The position numbers were made by a program, and so were the translations under genes. Under the pieces are notes generated by a model, which did not search any database, was not told the origin of the DNA, and saw nothing but the letters and a program-made list of their open reading frames with translations. Below, piece after piece: positions 44,690-53,334 of a stretch of DNA of 64,000 nucleotides. The stretch comes from an uncultured Clostridia bacterium. Lineage in GTDB: Bacteria; Bacillota; Clostridia; TANB77; CAG-508. The number at the start of each line of letters is the position of its first letter. Within the stretch, counting starts at the first letter, position 1. Where the stretch lies: positions 1-64,000 of the forward strand of contig CALXRX010000001.1 in assembly GCA_944390975.1 (NCBI GenBank), written 5' to 3'.

Positions 44690-45392
44690 ATGAAAAAACT
44701 ATTTAAAGTACTATTTTTCTTATTATTAATTGGAATGAGTATATCTTTATTGTTCATAGGTAATGGATATAATATGTATAAAGAAGCAATTAATGATGTT
44801 CCTATTGGAGAAAAAGTTGCACAAATAAAAGAAAAAGAAAATTATACGAAGTTTTCAGAATTACCACGAATGTATGTAAATGCGGTTATAAGTGTAGAAG
44901 ACAAAAGATTCTACAAACATAATGGAATAGATATAATAGCAATATGCAGAGCAGCTATAAATGATATTAAAGCAATGTCATATATTGAAGGAGGAAGTAC
45001 AATTACACAGCAATTAGCGAAAAATATGTATTTTACACAAGAAAAGAAAATAGAAAGGAAAATTGCAGAGGTCTTTATGGCTTGGGAGATAGAAGATAAT
45101 TATTCAAAAGCAGAAATTTTTGAACTATATGTAAATACTATTTATTTTGGAGATGGATATTATACAATAAAAGATGCTTGTAAACGGATATTTTGGTAAA
45201 GAGTTGAGCGAGATGTCAGATTATGAATGTATAATGCTTGCAGGTATTCCTAATGCACCATCTGTATATGCACCTAGCAAAAATCCGGATTTAGCAAAAC
45301 AAAGGCAAAGACAAGTAATGGATAAGATGATAGAGAATGGATTTTTAACAGAAGATGAGAAAAATAAAATATTAGAACAACAAAAAGAATAA
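44690..45392 (+). CDS. Monofunctional peptidoglycan glycosyltransferase (GT51), requires +1 shift at CGG 45185
   Basis: After an N-terminal anchor (residues 5-25) the GT51 motifs appear in order: AVISVEDKRFYKHNGID with catalytic E70, EGGSTITQQLAKNMYF, RKIAEVFMAWEIE, and KAEIFELYVNTIYFGDGYYT. The frame then reads TGT AAA CGG ATA and stops at 45197. Dropping the C of CGG gives CKGYFGKELSEMSDYECIML, exactly the expected last GT51 motif, and the frame continues to 45392, a total of 233 residues, normal for this family. The enzyme polymerises lipid II into glycan chains. Its location behind an antibiotic-responsive module fits an envelope-repair role. Either recoded or a pseudogene. Confidence 0.85.
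45185..45187 (+). other. CGG codon at a +1 frameshift point (GT51 gene)
   Basis: In-frame CGG preceded by AAA and followed by A. Skipping C45185 and reading GGA (Gly) restores the family sequence GYFGK. One of four such sites in the window. Confidence 0.7.
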
Positions 45393-45424
45393 AAATAGCT
45401 ATAAAATTATTTGGTTATAACAGT

Positions 45425-45460
45425 AAAAGAGTAGAACTCGCTTGAATTCTACTCTTTTTT
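45425..45460 (+). terminator. Terminator of Bce module 2 and GT51 gene
   Basis: AAAAGAGTAGAA (45425-45436) pairs perfectly with TTCTACTCTTTT (45447-45458) and is followed by TT. Symmetric A and T tracts allow use from both sides. Confidence 0.85.
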
Positions 45461-45489
45461 AGAAAAAATTAATCAATTTGTTCTATAAC

Positions 45490-45570
45490 TTAAAATTGGA
45501 AATTATTAAAAAAGACAATTCCATCTTCTGTAGAAATATCATTAATTTTAGTATGAAAGATAATTCCTCC
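45490..45570 (-). pseudogene. Short coding remnant on the minus strand
   Basis: Reading the minus strand from GGAGGA at 45570, the frame GGIIFHTKINDISTEDGIVF continues to a TAA at 45490-45492 without a start codon. It looks like the 3' end of a lost gene; product unknown. The remainder of 45393-45757 holds a terminator and the promoter at 45662 but no gene. Confidence 0.3.
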
Positions 45571-45661
45571 TTAAAAATATTCATTATAATATGCATAATA
45601 ACATAACATTATGTATAATTCAATAAAGTACTATAACTTTTCCTAAAAAATTAACAAAATA

Positions 45662-45691
45662 ATGACAAACCAAATAATTTATTGTTATAAT
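45662..45691 (+). promoter_or_regulatory. Sigma-A promoter for ABC transporter genes
   Basis: ATGACA (45662-45667), 18 bp spacer, TATAAT (45686-45691) with TG one base upstream (extended -10). Confidence 0.6.
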
Positions 45692-45757
45692 AGAAATGAA
45701 ATAATTAATCTAAAATGTTTTGTAGCAATTATTAATAAAAGTAATGGGGGTATTTTT

Positions 45758-46453
45758 ATGAAGCTAATAATAAAAAACTTAAATAAGAAATTTGATAAAA
45801 AAGTTGTTTTAAAAGACATAAACTTTGAATTTGAAAAGGGAAAAATATATGGTTTACTTGGAAGAAATGGTGCTGGAAAAACAACTTTATTTAATTGTTT
45901 AAATGAAGATATAGAAGTTGATGGAGGAGAATTTTATATTGAAGATCAGAAAACTAGAAAAGTATTGCCAGATGATATTGGATATGTTTTGTCTACTCCA
46001 AATGTTCCAGAATTTTTAACAGGAAGAGAGTTTTTGAAATTTTTTATAGAAATAAATAAGGACAAAATAAAAAATGAAAAAACAATTGATGAATACTTTG
46101 ATTTTATGAAAATAGAAAAAGAAGATAGGGATAAATTGCTAAAAGATTATTCACATGGAATGAAAAATAAAATGCAAATGTTAGTTAATTTCATTGCTAG
46201 TCCTAATATATTATTACTTGATGAGCCACTTACATCATTTGATGTTGTTGTTGCAGAAGAAATGAAACAGATGTTAAGAGAGATTAAGAAAAATCATATT
46301 ATAATTTTTTCTACTCATATAATGGAATTAGCATTAGATTTATGTGATGAAATAGTTATCTTAAATAAAGGTACATTGGAAGAAATAGATAAAAATGATA
46401 TAGATAATGAACATCTAAAAAATAAAATAATAGAAGCATTAAAGGAGGAGTAA
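45758..46453 (+). CDS. ABC transporter ATPase (drug/lantibiotic-type exporter)
   Basis: 231 residues from ATG 45758 (GGGGGT upstream); the open frame reaches back to 45662, but that includes the promoter. Walker A GRNGAGKTTLFN near residue 33, signature region YSHGMKNKMQMLVNF, Walker B ILLLDEPLTSFD, H-loop FSTHIME. The SHGM signature and short length are typical of exporters with an ABC-2-like partner (CcmA class). The partner permease follows after 4 bp. Substrate unknown. Confidence 0.9.
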   Translation: MKLIIKNLNKKFDKKVVLKDINFEFEKGKIYGLLGRNGAGKTTLFNCLNEDIEVDGGEFYIEDQKTRKVLPDDIGYVLSTPNVPEFLTGREFLKFFIEINKDKIKNEKTIDEYFDFMKIEKEDRDKLLKDYSHGMKNKMQMLVNFIASPNILLLDEPLTSFDVVVAEEMKQMLREIKKNHIIIFSTHIMELALDLCDEIVILNKGTLEEIDKNDIDNEHLKNKIIEALKEE

Positions 46454-46457
46454 AAGA

Positions 46458-48035
46458 ATGATAAAAACATTTATAACTTCCTTTAAATTAAAAAATACAT
46501 ATAGAACAAACAGTATTATATATTCTATAAAGCAGCTTCCAATAATTAGAAAAATATTACCAAATAGTTTATATAAAAATAATGGGTTAAAAATTTTTGC
46601 AAATATAATTAGTATATTATGTGAAATAATAGGAATTTTTATTGGAAAAATTATATACATTGCAGCAATGATAGTTAGTGTATTATCATTGTATAATACG
46701 AATCAAGCAGATACATTTATACATATATTTACCTTTTTAACATTATGTGGAGGAGTATTAAATACATATATGCTTAATCCAACAAAAGACAAGTATTATG
46801 CAATTATCTTAATGAATATAAACGCAAGAGAATATGGATTATCTAATTATTATTATCAATTATTAAAATTGATTATTGGATTTTTGCCATTTACAATTCT
46901 ATTTGGAATGACAACAGGAATACCTATATGGATTCAAATAATATTGTCATTTTTTGTTGTAGCAGTAAAATTAATTGTAATGAATTATTCCATATATCGT
47001 TTTAAGAAAACAAAGAAAGCATCAAATGAGAATTTACCTACAAAATTTGTATGGGGCTTTGTAGGAGTATGTTTATTACTTGCATATGGATTGCCAGCAG
47101 CAAATATTATGATAAACCAAACTATTTTCTTATTTGTATTTATTATTTCAATGATACTTGGAATTTATAGCTTAATAAAAATTCATATATTTAAAGATTA
47201 CAAAAAGATGTACAAACAAATTTTAACAGAAACTAATGTTTATGCAGTGGAAAAGAATTCTGGAACACAAGCAATCAAGAATGTAAGTTTAAAACAAATA
47301 GAGTTAGATGAAAATTATGTAAGTAATAAATCCGGTTTTGCATATTTTCATGACTTATTTGTAAAAAGACATAAAAAAATATTAACGGAAGCTGTAAAAA
47401 AACAATCAGTGGTTATTTTAGTTATATTCATTATACTTGCTATTGGAATAAATATAAATGGTGAATTTAAAAGCAAGATAAATAATATGCTAACTGTTTT
47501 TTTACCATATTTTGTATTTATTATGTATTGCTTGAATAGAAGTTCATCTGTTACACAGGCAATGTTCATGAATTGTGACCATAGTATGCTTACATATAGA
47601 ATATACAGGACACCAAAAGTAATACTTGGAATCTTTAAAGAAAGGTTAAGAACTTTAATTATAATTAACTTATTACCTGCATCAATTATAGGTTTTGGTT
47701 TAGCTTTGATGTTATATTTATCTGGAGGAACAGACAATACATTAAATTATGCAGTTTTGATAGCATCTATAATAGCGATGAGTATATTTTTTTCTGTTCA
47801 TTATTTAGTAATGTACTATTTGCTTCAACCATATAATGTAAACACAGAAATGAAGAGCAGTACATATAAAGCTGTACAAGGAATTACCTATTTTGTATGT
47901 TGGTATATGATACAAATTCAGTTGCCTACTTTATCTTTTGGGATAGCAACAATTTGTTTTTGTATAGCATATTCGTTAATTTCTTTATTTATAGCATATA
48001 AATATGCTCCAAAAACATTTAAGTTAAGGATATAG
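46458..48035 (+). CDS. ABC transporter permease, about 12 membrane helices
   Basis: 525 residues; AAAGGAGGAG precedes the ATG. About twelve hydrophobic segments are apparent in two halves, with a central charged region (ETNVYAVEKNSG... LKQIELDENY) facing the cytoplasm. I recognise it as the permease type that accompanies CcmA-like ATPases in Clostridia, though I cannot name a Pfam family with confidence. It forms an exporter with the upstream ATPase. No regulator or substrate gene lies beside it. Confidence 0.8.
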   Translation: MIKTFITSFKLKNTYRTNSIIYSIKQLPIIRKILPNSLYKNNGLKIFANIISILCEIIGIFIGKIIYIAAMIVSVLSLYNTNQADTFIHIFTFLTLCGGVLNTYMLNPTKDKYYAIILMNINAREYGLSNYYYQLLKLIIGFLPFTILFGMTTGIPIWIQIILSFFVVAVKLIVMNYSIYRFKKTKKASNENLPTKFVWGFVGVCLLLAYGLPAANIMINQTIFLFVFIISMILGIYSLIKIHIFKDYKKMYKQILTETNVYAVEKNSGTQAIKNVSLKQIELDENYVSNKSGFAYFHDLFVKRHKKILTEAVKKQSVVILVIFIILAIGININGEFKSKINNMLTVFLPYFVFIMYCLNRSSSVTQAMFMNCDHSMLTYRIYRTPKVILGIFKERLRTLIIINLLPASIIGFGLALMLYLSGGTDNTLNYAVLIASIIAMSIFFSVHYLVMYYLLQPYNVNTEMKSSTYKAVQGITYFVCWYMIQIQLPTLSFGIATICFCIAYSLISLFIAYKYAPKTFKLRI

Positions 48036-48042
48036 AAAGGGT

Positions 48043-48071
48043 TTTACAATGTAGAATACTTATTGTATAAT
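48043..48071 (+). promoter_or_regulatory. Sigma-A promoter for the glycosyltransferase
   Basis: TTTACA (48043-48048), 17 bp spacer, TATAAT (48066-48071); ATG follows at 48104 after AAAGGAG. Confidence 0.7.
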
Positions 48072-48103
48072 AGTAAGGAATAACTAACTAAAAGGAGTAA
48101 AAA

Positions 48104-49870
48104 ATGTTAGATGCAAAAAAATCATATGCAACAATACTAAGTACAGATTCGTATTTGCCAGGAGTTTTATCTTTATTTGAATCAATAAAAAGGACTAATA
48201 CTCAAATAACTGATTTTGTTGTAATTGTAAATCAAGATATAAAAAAAGAAACTATAAAAAAATTAAAAGAAAATGGAATTATTGTAAAAACCATGCCTAA
48301 AATAAAACCTACTCAAGAAATACAATCAAAAAATAAATTATTTCCGCACTGGAATAACACTTTTGATAAATTTAATATTTTTAATTTAATTGAATATGAT
48401 AAAGTTGTTTATTTAGATAGCGATATATTTGTTTCTGAAAACATTGATGAATTGTTTGAAAAAGATAATATGTCAGCTGTTGTTGCAGGAAGTAGATATC
48501 CTTTTAATAAAAATTGGAGTGAATTAAATTCAGGAGTTATGGTCATAGAGCCAGAAGAGGGAGTTCGAGAAAAATTAATTAATCATATGCATGAAATGAG
48601 CAAAAGAAAGAAAACATTAAAAAAAACACACCAAGAAAACAGAATAAAATTTTTTTCAAATATAAGTTTATCAAAAATAAAAGATAAAATTTGCAAACAT
48701 TTTCAAGGTATAGGGGATCAAGATGTTTTAGAGGATTTTTTCGATTGGAAGAATAATCCACAATTACATTTAGATGAACAATATAATGTATTTTCAAACT
48801 ATGCTGATTACTATAAAAATGACTTAGGAATAAATCCAAAGTGCTATCATTTTATAGGTGAAAAGAAACCATGGAGTTTAACTCCACAAGAATTATCTAA
48901 AAAAAGAAAAAGTTTAGAGGGCAAGAAAGATGTAGAAAAAGAGGCTCTTGATAAATATACTCAAATTATATATGATAATGCTGACAAAGATAAAACTAGT
49001 TTTTCAATTATAATGCCGATGAAAAATGCTGAACAATATATAGGAAAAGCTTTAACAAGTGTAAAGGCTCAAAATTATGAAAACATGGAAGTAATTATAA
49101 TTGATGATGCTTCTACTGACTCTTCAAAGCAAAGTGTGGAAAAATTTTGTGAAGATAATTCTGATTTTGCAGATAAAATAAAAATGCTAGATACAAAAGA
49201 GGGACATAGAGGACCAGGAGCAGGAAGAAATATTGGACTTGATGAAGCGACAGGTGACTATATTTTATTTTTAGATGCAGATGATGAATTGAATCCTGAG
49301 GCATTAGATAATATTTCCAGAACTATTTCATTAAATCCTGAAGCTGATATCTTTTCTTTAGGATATCAATTAACAAGGATGGATTTTAATGGAAATCAAC
49401 TTAGTACATTGAAACTTAATTCTGGTAAATTACAAGAATCTAGATTCTTTCAAATAGGTGCTAATACTGCAGGACAAATATGGAATGTTTGTGCTAGACG
49501 TAGTTTATATGAACAACCAAAAAAATTAAGATTTAAAGAAAATTGCAAATTTGAAGATTTACCTACAAAGGTAGAATTATTTACAAGAACGAAGAAAAAT
49601 ATAAAGGCAGTACCACATAGAACACATACCCAATATAGTAGACCTGTTAAGAGTGTTACTGGTACTTTAAGAATTAATGATATGAAGAGATTAATAGATG
49701 CAAACTTAGAAATAGCTAATATTAGACCAAAAGTTGAATCTAAAGACAGAATGTATATAAATGCTAGGATGGTTATGCTACCAGTTGTTTTGGGTTGGCT
49801 CGTACAAAAATGTATTCATAATAAAATTGATTTATATAGGATGTCAAAATTAGAAGAAAAAGAAAGATAA
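48104..49870 (+). CDS. Bifunctional glycosyltransferase, GT8 plus GT2 domains
   Basis: 588 residues without membrane helices. Residues 1-275 are a GT8 glycogenin/LgtC-like domain: YATILSTDSYLPGVLSLFES, the DxD motif in DKVVYLDSDIFVSEN, and WSELNSGVMVIEP. Residues 298-588 are a GT2 GT-A domain: FSIIMPMKNAEQYIGKALTS, IIIDDASTDSSK, GPGAGRNIGLDEATGDYILF and LDADDELNP. It probably adds two different sugars in turn to a cell-surface glycan or protein. The two domains have independent metal-binding DxD motifs. It is a stand-alone gene with its own promoter, so acceptor and product are unknown. Confidence 0.9.
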   Translation: MLDAKKSYATILSTDSYLPGVLSLFESIKRTNTQITDFVVIVNQDIKKETIKKLKENGIIVKTMPKIKPTQEIQSKNKLFPHWNNTFDKFNIFNLIEYDKVVYLDSDIFVSENIDELFEKDNMSAVVAGSRYPFNKNWSELNSGVMVIEPEEGVREKLINHMHEMSKRKKTLKKTHQENRIKFFSNISLSKIKDKICKHFQGIGDQDVLEDFFDWKNNPQLHLDEQYNVFSNYADYYKNDLGINPKCYHFIGEKKPWSLTPQELSKKRKSLEGKKDVEKEALDKYTQIIYDNADKDKTSFSIIMPMKNAEQYIGKALTSVKAQNYENMEVIIIDDASTDSSKQSVEKFCEDNSDFADKIKMLDTKEGHRGPGAGRNIGLDEATGDYILFLDADDELNPEALDNISRTISLNPEADIFSLGYQLTRMDFNGNQLSTLKLNSGKLQESRFFQIGANTAGQIWNVCARRSLYEQPKKLRFKENCKFEDLPTKVELFTRTKKNIKAVPHRTHTQYSRPVKSVTGTLRINDMKRLIDANLEIANIRPKVESKDRMYINARMVMLPVVLGWLVQKCIHNKIDLYRMSKLEEKER

Positions 49871-49879
49871 TAGTAAAAT

Positions 49880-50041
49880 ATGTCAAAAGGATATTGCAAA
49901 AGTATTAAAAATATGGATTTAGGAAAAGATAAAACACAAAAAATGATGGCTGATACCTTTGGTTATTCTAGTGTAGAAGAAATGATTTCTAAATTTAAAG
50001 AAGTATTAAATAATTTAGAAGAAGGTGGAAGTGATGTCTGA
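49880..50041 (+). CDS. Small protein or gene remnant before the radical SAM gene
   Basis: 53 codons, with the helical C-terminal stretch YSSVEEMISKFKEVLNNLEE. It overlaps the next start (ATG 50034) by 8 bp, so ribosomes could pass on. No good ribosome binding site precedes its ATG. It could be a short helper, or the 3' end of a lost larger gene. Function unknown. Confidence 0.4.
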   Translation: MSKGYCKSIKNMDLGKDKTQKMMADTFGYSSVEEMISKFKEVLNNLEEGGSDV

Positions 50042-50921
50042 ATTGCCAAAAATAAATATGGTTATAAAAGAAATAAATGTAAAAAATATACTAACAAAAT
50101 CTAATTTACCAGTATCAGATTATTCTGTTAATCCTTATGTTGGATGCTCTCATTCGTGTAAATATTGTTATGCCTCATTTATGAAAAGATTTACAAATCA
50201 TTCAGAACAATGGGGAACATTTGTAGATGTTAAGTATTGGGAAAAAATCAAAAAGCCTAAAAAATATGCAGGAAAAGATTTGTTTATTGGTTCAGTAACC
50301 GATCCATATATGCCACTTGAAGAAAAATATAAAAGGACAAGAACTTTTTTAGAAGAAATGCAAGGGAGTGGTTGTAAAATTAGTATCGCTACAAAATCGG
50401 ATTTAGTATTAAGAGATTTAGATTTAATAAAAACATTTCCAGAAGCAAGAGTATCTTGGTCTATTAATACATTAGATGAAGAATTTAGAAAAGAAATGGA
50501 TAATTCAGTATCTATTAAGAGAAAAATAGGGGCAATGAAAAAATTTCACGAAGCTGGAGTTAGAACAACTTGTTTTATATCTCCAATTTTTCCTGGTATA
50601 ACAGATATTAAAAGTATAATTTTAAAAACAAAAGATTATTGCAATCTTATATGGCTTGAAAATTTGAATTTAAGAGGAGATTATAAGGCTACAATATTAA
50701 AGTATATAAAAGAAAAACATTCTAAACTATATCCTATATATGATGAAATATATAATAGAGGAAATAGAGATTATTGGGAAATTTTAAATAACGAAATTGC
50801 TGAATTTTGCAAGGAACAAAATCTTGAATATGTAAGAAATGATGATTCATTAAAAAGAGGAATAAATGAGCCACCAATAGTTGTAAATTACTTTTACCAT
50901 GAAGAAATTAGAAAACGATAA
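50034..50921 (+). CDS. SplB-like radical SAM protein (resembles radical SAM mobile pair protein B)
   Basis: 295 residues from ATG 50034 (GAAGGTGG upstream). The [4Fe-4S] ligands are VGCSHSCKYCYASFMKRF (C38, C42, C45). Sequence features such as DLFIGSVTDPYMPLEEKY, ARVSWSINTLDEEFRK and NLIWLENLNLRGDYK match what I recall as the radical SAM mobile pair protein B group, within the spore-photoproduct-lyase-like superfamily. Those proteins normally travel next to a protein A, also a radical SAM enzyme, which is absent here. The reaction is unknown. Confidence 0.8.
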   Translation: MSELPKINMVIKEINVKNILTKSNLPVSDYSVNPYVGCSHSCKYCYASFMKRFTNHSEQWGTFVDVKYWEKIKKPKKYAGKDLFIGSVTDPYMPLEEKYKRTRTFLEEMQGSGCKISIATKSDLVLRDLDLIKTFPEARVSWSINTLDEEFRKEMDNSVSIKRKIGAMKKFHEAGVRTTCFISPIFPGITDIKSIILKTKDYCNLIWLENLNLRGDYKATILKYIKEKHSKLYPIYDEIYNRGNRDYWEILNNEIAEFCKEQNLEYVRNDDSLKRGINEPPIVVNYFYHEEIRKR

Positions 50922-51017
50922 TATTGCCCTCAGAAAATAATATGAAAAACTATAATTGGATATTTAAGTGATGTTAATAAAATCACAAGAAGAAAAAATA
51001 TTTAGGAGGAATTAAAA

Positions 51018-51647
51018 ATGGACTTTTATGAAGTAATTGAAAAAAGGAGAACAGTTAGAGAGTTTTTAGATAAGGATGTTGATTTTGAAGCAATTAAAAG
51101 AATTTTAGAAGCAGGTAACAAAGCTCCAACTTGGAATCATAATCGCAATTGGAATTATATTATCTTAAAAACAGACGAAGAAAAGGAATATGCTTTTGAA
51201 TATGCAAAGAAAATAGCAGATAAATTTGATACTGAAAAGTACTTGAATGTTCCAAGACCATATCCAATTACACTTGGTCAAAAAATGTATGCACACGCAA
51301 TGCCAAGGCAGTTCACAATGTTAAAAGATGCTCCGTATGTAGTAATTCCTGTGTTTAAATCAAAAGAAATAAATGGTGGAAAGGGAGTTTCAAGTTTAAA
51401 TCCATTTTCAACAATTTGGTGTGTTATAGAAAACATATTTTTAGCAGCAACTGCTGAAGGCTTAGGTTGTTCTATGAGAATTCCTTTAAATGAGGAGCAT
51501 GATATAGTGAAGGAAAAGTTAAAAGTACCACCAACATATATGATACCTGTGTTTATAGGAATTGGTTATGCTGATCCAAATGAAAAGGAATTAGAACAAC
51601 AATACCCAGAAATTGAGAAACAACTACACTTTGGCAAGTGGAAATAA
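51018..51647 (+). CDS. Nitroreductase-family flavoprotein
   Basis: 209 residues. MDFYEVIEKRRTVREFLDK and ILEAGNKAPTWNHNRNW are the FMN-binding start of nitroreductases; ENIFLAATAEGLGCSMRIP and IPVFIGIGYADP complete the domain. FMN-dependent NAD(P)H oxidoreductase acting on nitroaromatics, quinones or similar. TTAGGAGG precedes the ATG. The 249 bp after it hold a promoter-like ATGTTATAATA (51664-51674) and AT-rich sequence with gene-like fragments, but no complete gene. Confidence 0.92.
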   Translation: MDFYEVIEKRRTVREFLDKDVDFEAIKRILEAGNKAPTWNHNRNWNYIILKTDEEKEYAFEYAKKIADKFDTEKYLNVPRPYPITLGQKMYAHAMPRQFTMLKDAPYVVIPVFKSKEINGGKGVSSLNPFSTIWCVIENIFLAATAEGLGCSMRIPLNEEHDIVKEKLKVPPTYMIPVFIGIGYADPNEKELEQQYPEIEKQLHFGKWK

Positions 51648-51896
51648 TGGGTAATTTAAATTATGTTATAATATAAAGATAAATTTGCTAAATTACTTGC
51701 AGTATCTATTCAAAATAGGAAAAGATGTTAAAAATATTATCTATGAATATGTATGATATAGAAGAAAATAGTAGGTTATCCATATAACTATATGACTATT
51801 TATGAAATAACATATAAAGCATTAAAAAAGATACTAAAGTAAATATGAAAATATAGATATACTTTTATTTGATGAAAGAAAAGGAGTGTGTTTAAA

Positions 51897-52643
51897 ATGG
51901 AAAAACAAACAGCAGGGAGAAGAGATTTAGGAGATTTTGCATCTAAATTTGCAGAATTAAATGATGATGTATTATTTGGAGAAGTGTGGTCAAGGGAGGA
52001 TAAATTATCTTTAAAAAATAGGTCAATTGTTACAATTACTGCGTTAATTAGTAAAGGAATAGTAGATAGTTCATTAAAATATCATTTAGAAACAGCAAAA
52101 AATAATGGTATAACAAAAACAGAAATGGTAGAGATATTAACCCATTTGGCATTTTATGCAGGATGGCCAAATGCTTGGGCAGCATTTAGAATGGCAAAAG
52201 AAGTATATACAGATTATGAAGATAAAGAAGAGCATGGTGGATTCTTTGGAATGGGAGAGCCAAATGTAAATTTTGCTAAGTATTTTATTGGAAATTCCTA
52301 TCTAAAACCACTAGCAAAAATGGAAAATATATCTATTGCAAATGTAACATTTGAACCTAAATGTAGAAATAATTGGCATATTCATAAAGCAACAACTGGT
52401 GGAGGCCAAATATTAATATGTGTTGAAGGAGAAGGTTGGTATCAGGAAGATGGAAAACCAGCACAAAGTTTAAAACCAGGAGATATTGTAACAATACCAG
52501 CTAATGTAAAACATTGGCATGGGGCAAAAAAAGATTCTTGGTTTAGTCATTTAGCAATGGAAGTGCCAGGAGAAAACACATCAAATGAATGGCTAGAGCC
52601 AGTAAGTGATGAAGAATATGATATAAACAAGCCTATGAACTAG
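51897..52643 (+). CDS. Carboxymuconolactone decarboxylase-like and cupin protein (copy 2)
   Basis: 248 residues, nearly identical to the 30025 product (only scattered changes such as A to T at position 5 and S to T in KATTGGGQ), including identical DNA from AAAGGAGTGTG onward. CMD domain first, then a cupin with NNWHIHKAT and KHWHGAKKD histidines. The last residues differ: after EEYD the frame runs into INKPMN because the following DNA is the residue of a deleted FMN reductase gene. So this copy arose by duplication of a segment that contained both genes, followed by deletion. Confidence 0.9.
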   Translation: MEKQTAGRRDLGDFASKFAELNDDVLFGEVWSREDKLSLKNRSIVTITALISKGIVDSSLKYHLETAKNNGITKTEMVEILTHLAFYAGWPNAWAAFRMAKEVYTDYEDKEEHGGFFGMGEPNVNFAKYFIGNSYLKPLAKMENISIANVTFEPKCRNNWHIHKATTGGGQILICVEGEGWYQEDGKPAQSLKPGDIVTIPANVKHWHGAKKDSWFSHLAMEVPGENTSNEWLEPVSDEEYDINKPMN

Positions 52644-52654
52644 GCAAAAATATA
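52622..52654 (+). other. Deletion scar: last 33 bases of an FMN reductase gene
   Basis: TATAAACAAGCCTATGAACT and the 13 bases after it match 31278-31310, the end of the FMN reductase at locus 1, at 31 of 33 positions. Here they directly follow the CMD-cupin coding sequence. The similar strings GATGAAGAATATGAT and GATGAATATTAT at the two ends are a plausible recombination site. Confidence 0.8.
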
Positions 52655-52701
52655 CTAAATGAAAAATGTTAATAAAAATTGCAAGTATATAATTTTATCA
52701 G

Positions 52702-52730
52702 TTGTAATTCATTTTTTTGTATGTTATAAT
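52702..52730 (+). promoter_or_regulatory. Sigma-A promoter for the gene at 52798
   Basis: TTGTAA (52702-52707), 17 bp, TATAAT (52725-52730) with an upstream TG. Confidence 0.7.
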
Positions 52731-52797
52731 CGAAGCACGTTAAAGTTAATAGCTTATAATTATAGTAAATACAATATAATGAAAAGGAGATAAAAGT

Positions 52798-53178
52798 ATG
52801 ATAGTATCAAAAATTTATGAAACAAAAGAGGGAGATTTAACAGCAGTAGTTTTTGAAGATGGACAATGCACAAATTTTATTTATGAGCCGGAACTAGTTG
52901 CTATGGATGAAGGCTTACTTGGAGATGCCAAATACGGCTTCCCTGATGCACTTTCTTATGAAAGTGACATTTCGGAGGGACACTCATTAGAAGACATGGT
53001 AAAACTTCAAGAAGAAGAAAGTAAATTAGTTGCAGAAGTAGGAGAACAAATAGTTGTCTATCCTCAACATATGAGTTCAGGCACTCAAGAACTTTTTGAA
53101 ATTGAAATAGGAGAAGAACTTTGGAATGAAATATTACAAAATGTAAGTGGAGATAAAGGAATTGAAATTAATATTTAA
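52798..53178 (+). CDS. Acidic protein of unknown function
   Basis: 126 residues with an excess of Glu and Asp, no membrane helix and no signal peptide. The phrases FEDGQCTNFIYEPELVAMDE and DALSYESDISEGHSLEDMV give no family that I recognise. AAAGGAG precedes the ATG. It has its own promoter and terminator, so is a single-gene unit. Codon use includes a few GC-richer codons (CCG, GGC, TCG) compared with neighbours, a weak sign of acquisition. Confidence 0.65.
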   Translation: MIVSKIYETKEGDLTAVVFEDGQCTNFIYEPELVAMDEGLLGDAKYGFPDALSYESDISEGHSLEDMVKLQEEESKLVAEVGEQIVVYPQHMSSGTQELFEIEIGEELWNEILQNVSGDKGIEINI

Positions 53179-53185
53179 TTTAGGT

Positions 53186-53220
53186 AAATAGCTTGTATAT
53201 AACATACAGGCTATTTTATT
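53186..53220 (+). terminator. Terminator of the 52798 gene
   Basis: AAATAGCTTGTAT and ATACAGGCTATTT form a 13 bp stem with one G-T pair, followed by TATT. Confidence 0.75.
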
Positions 53221-53270
53221 GAAATTTTTTTATAATCATAATAAATTTTTGAAATCAACATAATAAAAGC

Positions 53271-53299
53271 TTGAATGTTTTAATAATTTGTGCTATATT
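53271..53299 (+). promoter_or_regulatory. Sigma-A promoter for the gene at 53335
   Basis: TTGAAT (53271-53276), 17 bp, TATATT (53294-53299); AAAGGAGG follows before ATG 53335. Confidence 0.6.
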
Positions 53300-53334
53300 A
53301 ATTATGTTTACTAACTCAAAGGAGGATAATTAGA

